Shown in pieces: positions 36,067-44,622 of a stretch of DNA of 64,000 nucleotides (positions are counted from its first letter, which is position 1; every line of letters begins with the position of its first letter). A model generated the notes under the pieces. That model was not told the DNA's origin, did not search any database, and saw nothing but the letters and a program-made list of their open reading frames with translations. A program made the position numbers and the translations under genes. Source of the DNA: Pontibacter anaerobius (GTDB lineage Bacteria; Bacteroidota; Bacteroidia; Cytophagales; Hymenobacteraceae); NCBI RefSeq assembly GCF_026241195.1, contig NZ_JAPFQO010000002.1:1-64000 (forward strand), written 5' to 3'.

Positions 36067-37596
36067 ATGCTGAAAACAAATAAGATTGCCAGAACCGCTT
36101 TGGGATTGGCAGCCGCTACCTTATTAGGTGTGAGTACAGCCAGCGGGCAAGGGCAAGTACAGCCCGACAGCAGCCGTGCTGAGATAATAACTGTTAACGG
36201 TGCGCTCAAGACAGAGCAAGCTTCTGTGTTACCTCAGGATACCGTGAAACAGACCGTACCAGTACCTGAAGACCAGAACCTAGCTGAGTCGAAGCCTGGA
36301 AGTATAAAATCCTTTTTACAGCGGGGCAAGTTCAGCGGGCACGTCCGCAACTTCTTTATGTACACGGATAACACCGGTGATTACCCCGACTACCACGCGT
36401 TGGCAATGGGGGCAGGCTTATACTATGAGTCAGCTAAGTTCCATGGCTTACAGGTAGGCGCCGGAGGTTTCTTTGTCTTTAACGCCTTCTCCAGTGACCT
36501 TGGCACCGACCCGCAGACCGGCCTCAACAGCCGCTACGAAATCGGCCTGTTCGACCTGCTGGACCCGGATGATAAGCACGACCTGGGCCGTATGGAGAGC
36601 CTGTTTCTGCGCTACAACTATAAAAAATCCAGGGCCACGTTAGGCCGGCAGAAAGTGGTTACGCCTTTCCTGAACCCGCAGGACGGACGTATGCGCCCCA
36701 GCCTGGTAGAGGCGCTTTGGCTGGAGGTGAATGAATTGGAGAAACTGCGCTTCCAGGGCGGCTGGGTGTTCGGTATCGGGCCACGCTCTACACAAGATTT
36801 TTTCTCGGTGGAGGAAAGTATAGGCTCCATTCCTGTTGGCCGCAGCGCCTTTGGTGGCCCCTCGCAGTTTCGGGAAAACATAAGCAGCGCAGGTATGGCC
36901 GTTGGACAACTTACTTACATGCCTGTTAGTGCCCTTAAATCCACGCTTACCCACTATTTTGCGGAGAACCTATTCAACTTCACTTTCTCGCAGACGGATG
37001 TTGACCTGCCCTTGAGTCAGGAGAAGAAGAACGCGCTTGTGCTGGGCCTGCAGGCCGGTTACCAGACAGCAGCAGGTGATGGCGGCAACGAGGACCCGCT
37101 TAAAGCCTACATTGAACCGAATGCGGAAACCTGGTTGTACAGCGGCAGGCTAGGGTATAAGACGCCGGTCTTCTTTACCAGCCTCAACTATACCCGTATC
37201 GGCGACGGCAACCGCTGGCTTTTCCCGCGTGAGTGGGGCATCGAGACCTTTTACACGTTTATGCCGCGCGAACGCCTCGAGGGAACAGCCGATACCCGGA
37301 TGGTGTCCCTGATAACCGACATTAACCTGAACAAGCGTTGGAAGGCCCGCATCGGCTACGGCCACGCTGACCTGCCGGACGTGAAGAACCTGGCCCAGAA
37401 CAAGTATGCCATGCCTTCTTACTCGCAGTTGCAGCTCATGACCAATTACAGCTTCCAGGGAAGACTGGATGGGCTGGCCCTGCAGGCGTTGTACATTCGC
37501 AAAGGCGAGCGCGGCAAAACCTACGAAACCCCGAACTTCATCGTGAACAAGGTTGATATGTCGCACCTGACGCTGGTGATGAACTATACATTTTAA
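36067..37596 (+). CDS. OprD-type outer-membrane porin
   Basis: 509 residues with a signal peptide (ALGLAAATLLGVSTASGQ), a disordered Pro/Gln region (21-80) and then a beta-barrel with alternating aromatic strands (GHVRNFFMYT, LGRQKVVTPFLNPQDGRM, LTHYFAENLFNFTF) ending in NYTF, the C-terminal Phe expected for outer-membrane insertion. LRYNYKKSRATLGRQKVVTPFLN style blocks fit OprD-like small-solute porins. The substrate is unknown; the sulfur-regulon operator upstream suggests a sulfur oxyanion or related anion. Confidence 0.75.
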   Translation: MLKTNKIARTALGLAAATLLGVSTASGQGQVQPDSSRAEIITVNGALKTEQASVLPQDTVKQTVPVPEDQNLAESKPGSIKSFLQRGKFSGHVRNFFMYTDNTGDYPDYHALAMGAGLYYESAKFHGLQVGAGGFFVFNAFSSDLGTDPQTGLNSRYEIGLFDLLDPDDKHDLGRMESLFLRYNYKKSRATLGRQKVVTPFLNPQDGRMRPSLVEALWLEVNELEKLRFQGGWVFGIGPRSTQDFFSVEESIGSIPVGRSAFGGPSQFRENISSAGMAVGQLTYMPVSALKSTLTHYFAENLFNFTFSQTDVDLPLSQEKKNALVLGLQAGYQTAAGDGGNEDPLKAYIEPNAETWLYSGRLGYKTPVFFTSLNYTRIGDGNRWLFPREWGIETFYTFMPRERLEGTADTRMVSLITDINLNKRWKARIGYGHADLPDVKNLAQNKYAMPSYSQLQLMTNYSFQGRLDGLALQALYIRKGERGKTYETPNFIVNKVDMSHLTLVMNYTF

Positions 37597-37660
37597 CCCA
37601 GGTTGCGATTTATGAAATGCTGTGAAGGTATAAACCCACTCTAACTCCGGATAGGCATTT

Positions 37661-37810
37661 CGCAAAAAGTATAGGTGATTCCCCTCTTCGGAGGGGTTAG
37701 GGGTGGGTTAATCGCAACTTAAGTTTAATCTGCTGTTTCGGACATCCTTGTCTGTGGACTTCCTAGCCCGCGTAAACAGTAGTACGGGGACTAGGAAGTC
37801 CGGAAGAACA
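37661..37810. repeat. Fragments of the short and long interspersed repeats
   Basis: 37661-37724 repeats the module at 2191-2260. The next about 80 nt contain TCGGACATCCTTGTC and GGACTTCCTAG..CCGCG blocks related to the extra hairpin module of the long repeat at 9671-9720, here with a second, inverted GACTAGGAAGTCC copy. Confidence 0.65.
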
Positions 37811-37900
37811 GCGTAAAGCAGATACCATTGCTTCTACTGACCAGGCACAAGGTAGATACTGAAGTGACAACACAGCCCATATGAAACGCTTTTCCAAACT

Positions 37901-38068
37901 ATGAAAAAACAACTGACCATCCTGCAGCTAAACGACAGCCATGCTTACCTGGAGCCGCACCAGGAGATGTTCTGGGAGGGTGGCGGTAAAGTATACCGCA
38001 CAGCCGGGGGCTTTGTGAGAGTTGCCGGATACTTTACGAAAGTGCGTGAGGAGGAGCGGGAGGCGTAG
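37901..38068 (+). pseudogene. Truncated 5' duplicate of the cytoplasmic SoxB-like gene
   Basis: A 55-codon frame encodes the first part of the protein at 44623-46065: TILQLNDSHAYLEPHQEMF is identical. At DNA level 37919-38015 and 44641-44737 differ at only two of 97 positions, after which similarity drops sharply and a TAG stops the frame at 38066. It is a recent partial duplication or the relic of a recombination about 6.7 kb from the intact gene. Confidence 0.85.
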
Positions 38069-38132
38069 TTCAGCCGTGTGTAGGCTTTAATGATGTTTCT
38101 GTAGGGAGTGACCTGCTTTCCAGTGTTACTCC

Positions 38133-38609
38133 TTGATTTTAAATAGTAATTTAGTTTTGTTTGCAAAAAACAAGTTATTGGCAGCTATCAAACGATATCG
38201 TTTTTATCAGAACTCTGACCGTTCTGGCTTATCATGGGCACTCCTGTTCCTGATAACCTGCCTGCTTTTAACCTGTCCGATAAAGCTGGAGCTACGGGCT
38301 GCCCTTAACATTGCCCGCGCCGTTAATCCCTTGCCTGCACAGGCCGCAGTAGCACAGGAGGTACCCTCCCTGCAACAGCTGCAGGAATCCTGTAAAGCGA
38401 CGGAACTCACTTTGCTGGATAAAATAGACCTGGAAAGCGCCCAGGCCCCTGTGCTGCTGAAAGCACCGCTTGTGATGGCGCTTCTGGTCCTGCCAATGCT
38501 CTTCCTGTTAATGTACTATGGCAGAGGCGCACCTTCCGGACAGGCACACAAGAACCTTTCTCCATTACCCATACCTTTATTTCTGCTGCACCGCAGCATC
38601 CTGCTATAA
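38133..38609 (+). CDS. Small membrane protein preceding the RND efflux operon
   Basis: 158 residues if the TTG at 38133 is the start; no ATG is available near the N-terminus, so the start is uncertain. Two hydrophobic segments (LSWALLFLITCLLLTCPI and LVMALLVLPMLFLLMYY) flank a soluble stretch with a single cysteine (LQESCKATE). The conserved-looking ending PIPLFLLHRSILL follows. No family is named. It precedes TolC, RND and MFP genes on the same strand and may belong to that locus. Confidence 0.5.
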   Translation: MILNSNLVLFAKNKLLAAIKRYRFYQNSDRSGLSWALLFLITCLLLTCPIKLELRAALNIARAVNPLPAQAAVAQEVPSLQQLQESCKATELTLLDKIDLESAQAPVLLKAPLVMALLVLPMLFLLMYYGRGAPSGQAHKNLSPLPIPLFLLHRSILL

Positions 38610-38740
38610 GCTTTATACTTCTTTTAGACTAGTTCTGCACCAGGCCCGGCTTTGTGCAGGCAACTGTTTTCTATTCCCTTAGCTGCTTTGAATCAGCTCC
38701 CGGGGAGTACACTTTTTACTGTCTATTCTTTTAAAGAAGT

Positions 38741-40123
38741 ATGATAAAGCGAAAACTTTATCTGGTCGGCATGTTTATGCTGGCCAGTATCTATACGCAC
38801 GCCCAAAATTCAACACCTCTTTCTTTATCCGAGGCCTGGCAGCTGGCGTTCGAGCATTACCCTGAGTTTACAGAGCAAAAGGCGCTGATCAAGGCATCAG
38901 CGTACAACAAGAGAGCCGTTAAGAACAGCTACCTGCCTAATCTTCAGCTGCAGCTTCAGAATACCTATGGTTCTTATGAAGGCAGCGCTGGTGGGTTTTT
39001 CCCGCTGCCCGGCATTTTTAACGTTACCCCAAAACCGGCTTTAGAGAACCAGCCGGATGCCACCTCCAGCTTCTATTCCTCAGCTGTGGTAGACTGGAAA
39101 ATATTTGAGTTTGGCCGCAGGAACAAGGCTCTTGAAGTTGCCACATTTCAGCAGAATGCAGCCCAGAACGGTTTGTTGGCCTCGCAGGTGGCTGTGCAGG
39201 CGAAGGTCAGCCGTTTGTTTGTGGCAGTAGAGTACAACCAGGCTAACCTTACCTGGGCCAAGGCAAACGCAGAGCGATTGGAAAAGATCCTGAGCTTGTC
39301 GAAAAGCCTTGCTGCGGCAGGCCTCAAAGCCGGTGCCGATTCGCTGTTAGCGGCTTCGGTGCATCAGCAAGCGGTGGCTGGAACCAAAAGCTGGCAGGGC
39401 AAACTCAATTCCAGTAAGGTGCAGCTATCCGAGTTAATTTCTCTTTCGCCGGGCAGCATCCAGGTAAGCTCATCCAGCTTCATGCCTTCTGATGTAGGCC
39501 CTATGAAACTTACACAGGATACTGTGGCGGCGGGGCATCCTTACCTGGAGGTTTTAGATCAGCAGGTGAATGTTGCCAATGCCCGCAAAGAGCTGGCAGA
39601 ACGCCAAAAGTACCCTTCACTCTCTTTTCTGGGCGGCCTTTCTACCCGTGGAAGCGGGGTGGACGCAGGCGGTAACGTAAGCCGTGAGTGGGGTGCCGGT
39701 TTCAATAACAGGGCTGACAACTACCTGGTGGGCTTAGGCCTTACCTGGAACCTGACGGCAGGCTACACCAGCACGCTGCAAAGCAAGGAAGCAGGCGCGC
39801 AGCTGGCCGCCACCAAGGCCCGCTACGACAAGCAGGCCCTGCAACTGACTGCTTCGCTCCAGGCCGTGGAGGCGAACATGCAGGAGCAACTGCAGCAGTT
39901 AGAAGCCACGCAGCAAGCCCTTGAAAACGCCTCCAAAGCCTACGAGCTATACCTGAGCCGTTATGAGAACGGCCTGATTAGCCTGACAGAACTGCTACAG
40001 CTGCAAAGTGTGCTGCAGCAGCTTGAAAAAGACAATATCGAAGCGCATCAGCAGTACTGGGATCAGGCCATTATGCAGGCAGAGGTTTCAGGCGACTTCT
40101 CTTACCTCTCGACTAAATTCTAA
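38741..40123 (+). CDS. TolC-family outer-membrane efflux protein
   Basis: 460 residues with a signal peptide (MFMLASIYTHAQ) and two TolC-type repeats rich in long helices: SLSEAWQLAFEHYPEF, ARKELAERQKYPSLSFLGGL and LLQLQSVLQQLEKDNIEAHQQYWD. It forms the outer-membrane exit duct of the RND pump encoded next. It starts the three-gene operon; the RND gene follows after 17 nt. Confidence 0.9.
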   Translation: MIKRKLYLVGMFMLASIYTHAQNSTPLSLSEAWQLAFEHYPEFTEQKALIKASAYNKRAVKNSYLPNLQLQLQNTYGSYEGSAGGFFPLPGIFNVTPKPALENQPDATSSFYSSAVVDWKIFEFGRRNKALEVATFQQNAAQNGLLASQVAVQAKVSRLFVAVEYNQANLTWAKANAERLEKILSLSKSLAAAGLKAGADSLLAASVHQQAVAGTKSWQGKLNSSKVQLSELISLSPGSIQVSSSSFMPSDVGPMKLTQDTVAAGHPYLEVLDQQVNVANARKELAERQKYPSLSFLGGLSTRGSGVDAGGNVSREWGAGFNNRADNYLVGLGLTWNLTAGYTSTLQSKEAGAQLAATKARYDKQALQLTASLQAVEANMQEQLQQLEATQQALENASKAYELYLSRYENGLISLTELLQLQSVLQQLEKDNIEAHQQYWDQAIMQAEVSGDFSYLSTKF

Positions 40124-40140
40124 TTTAAAGCGGACACCTT

Positions 40141-43100
40141 ATGAATATGATCAGGTTTGCCTTACGAAAACCTATAACGGTGATAGTGGCTATTCTTGCC
40201 ATCGCCTACTTTTCGTTTTCGGCCCTACGCAACATAAACATTGATATTTTTCCTAAAATTGAGTCTCCGGCCATCTACGTGGCCATGCCTTACGGCGGCC
40301 TCACGCCCTCTTACATGGATGGCTTTATGGCCAATGAGTTTCAAAAAGTGCTCGTGTATGTAAGTGGCGTAAAAGAGCTGGACTTTAAGAGTGTACAGGG
40401 TTTTACCCTCATGAAGCTTACTTTTTACCCGGGCACGGATATGGCGCAGGCCTCGTCCGAGCTGTCGGCCCAAGTATCGCGGGCCATGGCCTTTTTGCCC
40501 CCGGGCTCTGTGGCGCCACAGGTGGTGCGCTTCGACGGCAGTTCGCTCCCGATCGGGCAACTGGTGTTTGAGAGCCCCAAACGTTCCATCACGGAGCTGC
40601 AAAACCTGGCTGTCACGCGCATACGCCCTCAGTTTGTGAACATACCGGGCGTAACGGCACCAGCTCCGTTCGGAGGCAACATCCGCACCATGGTGGTGAA
40701 CGTAAATCCGGAGCTGATGCAGTCTTATGGCCTTTCTGCGGAGGAGGTGACGCTAGCCATCGCCAAAAACAACCTGCCTTCCCCGGCCGGAAACATACGC
40801 ATCGGTGACCAGAACCTGATGGCGCCGGTAAACTCTATCGCCCGCAACCCGGAGGAGTTTCTGAACATCCCTGTCCGCACGGGTAGCGGGCCTACCGTTT
40901 TCGTGCGCGATATAGCCCGGGTAGAAGATGCAGCCGACGTGACAACGGGTTATGCCATCGTTAACGGCAAGCGCTCTGTTTACCTGCCTGTCATTAAAAC
41001 GGCGGATGCCTCTACCTTGAAAGTGGTGGAGAACCTGAAAAACGCCCTACCTACCTTAGGAGCCGCTTTGCCCGAGGATGTAACGATAAAGTATGTTTTT
41101 GACCAGTCGGTATACATTGAGCATGCCCTGAACAACCTTGTGCATGAAGGCCTGCTGGGCGTTATACTTACCGGCCTGGTGATACTGCTGTTCCTGGGCG
41201 ACAGGCGCGGCGCTTTGATCGTGGTGCTTACCATACCTATTGCCATACTTTCGGCGGTGATCATGCTCTACTTGTTTGGGCAGACGATCAACATCATGAC
41301 GCTGAGCGGGCTGGCCCTGGCTGTGGGCATACTGGTGGATGAGGCTACGGTAACGATCGAGAACATCCACCAGCACTTTGAGATGGAAAAGCCGAAAGAA
41401 CGTGCCATACTCGACGCCCTGCTCGAAATTTCGGTTCCTAAGTTGCTGATCCTGCTGTGTATACTGGCCGTGCTGGTGCCTTCCGTGATGATGACAGGTA
41501 TACCAAAGGATATGTTTATGCCGCTCTCCATGGCCGTGGCTTTTGCGATGATCGCCTCTTTCGTTGCCTCCCAGACCTTTGTGCCCATCATGGCCAACTG
41601 GATCATGAAAGCCGATCATACCAAGCACCATAAGGCGAAGGGCGAGAAAGGCAAGCTGAGCCGTTTTGATAAATTTAAGCGACGCTACCTGGTGCTGATG
41701 AAGGCCTCACAGCAACGGATAACAGGTGTAACCCTGGCTTACATTGCGGTGGTGGTTGCCGTGATTAGTGTGGGTGCCCTGAGTATAGGTACCGACATAC
41801 TCCCTACTAGTAACAGCGGCGACATACAGGTGCGTATTGTTGCCCCGCAGGGAGCACGCCTGGAGAAAACGGAATCATATCTGCACCAGGTAACCGAAAT
41901 CTTCGAGTCGAAGCTGCCAGACGACGCGATCAAGATCAGCTCTGCCTTCGTGGGGATGCAGCCCTCCGGTATGGCCATCAACCCCATCTTTACTTTTACA
42001 AGCGGCACCCATGAGGCCGTGCTGCAGGTATCTGTGGACCAGGAAAAGTATACGGGCTCGATCGCGGACCTGAAGGAGGAGGTGCGACTGGCCGTGCAGG
42101 AGCAGCTCCCTGATGTGGAGCTCAGCTTTGAGCCGATGGAGATGGTGGAGAAGATCATGAGTCAGGGAGCCGCCACGCCTATTGAGATCAGCGTAGCCGC
42201 CCGGCAGTTAGGAGTGGCTACCGCACATGCTAAAAAGATAGAGGCGGAGCTAAAGAAGAACAAATCGTTGCGCGCTGTGCGCATTGCCGAGCCGCTGCAA
42301 TACCCCAGCCTGAACATTGAGGTAGACCGGGAGCGTGCGGGGCAGTTTGGGCTAACCATGCAGGATGTAACCAGGGCCCTTACCATCGCTACTTCCTCTA
42401 CGCGCTTTACCAATAAAAACCTGTGGCTTGATCCTAAGTCAGGGCTTGTGTTTCAGACGCAGGTACAGATACCCGAGGCGGCTATGCAGTCTCTGGACAA
42501 GTTGCGGCAGCTGCCTCTGAAAGAAGGGCAGCCGCGCCCGGTGCTGGAAGACGTGGCTACGCTGCAACTGGCGAAGCAGCCGGGGCAGGTAAACAGGAAA
42601 GGGGCAAACCGCTACGTAACGGTACAGGCCAACACCTACCAGCAGGACCTGGGCTCTGCGTCTAAGGCCGTTCAGGAAGCAATTAAAAGTGCAGGCGAGC
42701 CGCCAAGAGGCGTATTGGTAAACACCGGCGGACAGCTGCAACTGCTGGAGGAAACGTTGAGCGGTCTGCAGGTTGGCCTGGGGGTAGCCATTGTGGTGAT
42801 CTTCCTGATGCTGGCGGCTTACTACCAGTCGTTTGCCATCTCAACGCTTATACTTTCTGTGGTGCCGGCTGTGATTGGCGGTAGTTTGCTTACCCTGTTG
42901 CTATTCGGCAGCTCACTTAACCTGCAGTCCTATATGGGCATCATCATGTCGGTGGGGGTGTCGGTGTCAAACGCGGTGCTGATGATCAACCAGGCGGAAT
43001 ACAACCGGCTGGACCGCGGCATGAACGTGAAACTGGCAGCTATGCTGGCGTCCTCTTCCAGGCTGCGTCCCATCCTAATGACAACGCTTGCCATGATCAT

Positions 43101-43317
43101 GGGTATGGTGCCTATGGCCTCCGGCATGGGCGATGGCGGCGAGCAGGTAGCGCCCCTGGGGCAGGCCGTGATCGGAGGGCTTCTGTTCTCCACGCTCACG
43201 GCATTGCTGGTGTTGCCTCACCTGTTTGTAGCCGTGCGCAGAAAAGCCAGCCGCATCAGCAATTCCCTCGACCCGGATGATCCGAAAAGCAGGTTTGCTG
43301 TAGCACAGACAGTTTAA
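40141..43317 (+). CDS. RND-family efflux permease (AcrB/MexB/CzcA-like)
   Basis: 1058 residues, usual for RND pumps. Twelve membrane helices and two large periplasmic loops; conserved start RFALRKPITVIVAILAIAYF, GLALAVGILVDEATVTIENI (helix 4, proton relay region) and MLIMNQAEYN-like MIMSVGVSVSNAVLMINQAE (helix 10). Helix 4 has DEAT in place of the DDAI found in AcrB-type drug pumps. It exports a substrate using proton motive force; the substrate cannot be assigned. Confidence 0.93.
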   Translation: MNMIRFALRKPITVIVAILAIAYFSFSALRNINIDIFPKIESPAIYVAMPYGGLTPSYMDGFMANEFQKVLVYVSGVKELDFKSVQGFTLMKLTFYPGTDMAQASSELSAQVSRAMAFLPPGSVAPQVVRFDGSSLPIGQLVFESPKRSITELQNLAVTRIRPQFVNIPGVTAPAPFGGNIRTMVVNVNPELMQSYGLSAEEVTLAIAKNNLPSPAGNIRIGDQNLMAPVNSIARNPEEFLNIPVRTGSGPTVFVRDIARVEDAADVTTGYAIVNGKRSVYLPVIKTADASTLKVVENLKNALPTLGAALPEDVTIKYVFDQSVYIEHALNNLVHEGLLGVILTGLVILLFLGDRRGALIVVLTIPIAILSAVIMLYLFGQTINIMTLSGLALAVGILVDEATVTIENIHQHFEMEKPKERAILDALLEISVPKLLILLCILAVLVPSVMMTGIPKDMFMPLSMAVAFAMIASFVASQTFVPIMANWIMKADHTKHHKAKGEKGKLSRFDKFKRRYLVLMKASQQRITGVTLAYIAVVVAVISVGALSIGTDILPTSNSGDIQVRIVAPQGARLEKTESYLHQVTEIFESKLPDDAIKISSAFVGMQPSGMAINPIFTFTSGTHEAVLQVSVDQEKYTGSIADLKEEVRLAVQEQLPDVELSFEPMEMVEKIMSQGAATPIEISVAARQLGVATAHAKKIEAELKKNKSLRAVRIAEPLQYPSLNIEVDRERAGQFGLTMQDVTRALTIATSSTRFTNKNLWLDPKSGLVFQTQVQIPEAAMQSLDKLRQLPLKEGQPRPVLEDVATLQLAKQPGQVNRKGANRYVTVQANTYQQDLGSASKAVQEAIKSAGEPPRGVLVNTGGQLQLLEETLSGLQVGLGVAIVVIFLMLAAYYQSFAISTLILSVVPAVIGGSLLTLLLFGSSLNLQSYMGIIMSVGVSVSNAVLMINQAEYNRLDRGMNVKLAAMLASSSRLRPILMTTLAMIMGMVPMASGMGDGGEQVAPLGQAVIGGLLFSTLTALLVLPHLFVAVRRKASRISNSLDPDDPKSRFAVAQTV

Positions 43318-43334
43318 TTTTATCAAAATCAACC

Positions 43335-44474
43335 ATGATATCCTATCTAATGAAAAAGAGATTCTTTAGCCATTCTGTAGTAAGTGGCTTTTTTTATACT
43401 ATAGTTCTGCTGTCGCTGGGCGCTTGCACGGGCAGTGCCGAGAATACCCAGGTAAGCCAAGAGAATGAGCAGGTGACAGTACCCAAAGTACCGGTAGTAA
43501 CCGTGCAGCGTGACCAGCCGGAGTATGCCTTGTCTTTACCCGGAGAGTTGCAACCCTACGAGCAGGTAGACATTTATCCGAAGGTTAAAGGCTTTATCAA
43601 GACGTTGCATGTGGACAGAGGCAGCCATGTAAAACAGGGGCAGGTACTGGCCACACTTGAGGCCCCTGAGGTGAACCAGCAGCTGAGTGCAGCTAAGGCA
43701 CAGGCACAAAAGCTTTACGAGGACTTCGTGTATAGCAAACAAGCGCTGAAACGCCTGCAGCAGGCTGCAGCAAAGGATGGAGCCGTGGCAGCCATAGAAC
43801 TGGACAGGGCATCCACAAAAGTCCGTAGCGACAGCGCTGCCTATGTGGCAGCCAAAGCAAGCGCTAGTTCTATCTCATCCATGAGGGGCTATCTGACTAT
43901 AAAAGCTCCTTTTGATGGCATTATTACGGCACGAAACTTTTCGGTAGGGGCCCTGGTGGGAGAAGCAAGCGCACAGGCTACACCGCTGTTCTCGGTGGCA
44001 CAGCAGTCGCGCCTGCGCCTGGTGGTTGCCGTGCCCGAAAAACATGCGCAGTCCCTGGACGAGGACACACCGCTTACGTTTACGGTAAGCAACAGGCCGG
44101 GCAAAGTGTTTCATGCCACTCTGTCGCGCAACAGCAAAGTGCTGAACCAGAAGCTGCGGTCCGTAAATGTAGAGTTTGATGTAGACAACCGGGAGAATGC
44201 GCTGAGCGGCGGGGAATACGCGCAGGTGCAGCTAAAGCTCCAGCGGCCAGACTCCACGGTTTGGGTTCCGGCAAGTAGTGTGGTGAACGCGCAGTCCGGT
44301 GTTTTTGTGCTGAAAGTCGAAAATAACAAAGTGCAACGGGTTCCGGTAGTAGAAGGCATGCGCCGGGAAAACCTGCAGGAAGTGTTTGGCAATGTTACAA
44401 CAGGAGACCTGGTGGTGCTAAAAGGCTCTGAGGAGCTGAAAGAGAAATCTAAAATACAACCCGTTAAAAACTAG
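43335..44474 (+). CDS. RND periplasmic adaptor (membrane fusion protein), lipoprotein
   Basis: 379 residues with a lipobox LSLGAC. The adaptor core is clear: VDIYPKVKGFIKTLHVDRGSHVKQGQVLATLEAPEVNQQ (lipoyl half), a coiled-coil hairpin, GYLTIKAPFDGIITARNFSVGALVG (second half) and a beta-barrel. The alternative start is the ATG at 43350. It is last in the operon, an order (TolC, RND, MFP) less common than MFP first. Confidence 0.9.
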   Translation: MISYLMKKRFFSHSVVSGFFYTIVLLSLGACTGSAENTQVSQENEQVTVPKVPVVTVQRDQPEYALSLPGELQPYEQVDIYPKVKGFIKTLHVDRGSHVKQGQVLATLEAPEVNQQLSAAKAQAQKLYEDFVYSKQALKRLQQAAAKDGAVAAIELDRASTKVRSDSAAYVAAKASASSISSMRGYLTIKAPFDGIITARNFSVGALVGEASAQATPLFSVAQQSRLRLVVAVPEKHAQSLDEDTPLTFTVSNRPGKVFHATLSRNSKVLNQKLRSVNVEFDVDNRENALSGGEYAQVQLKLQRPDSTVWVPASSVVNAQSGVFVLKVENNKVQRVPVVEGMRRENLQEVFGNVTTGDLVVLKGSEELKEKSKIQPVKN

Positions 44475-44622
44475 TATAAGTGCCTCCTGAGCCTTGCCTC
44501 TGCCGCCTGTTCCTGCGTTTAACCGGAGCAGGGGACAGAGGCAGGGCTTAAAGCTTTGTAACAAAATTTTACTTATCGCAGAAAAGGAAACCAGCGTTCC
44601 TGTTCTGGAATGTATTTATATC

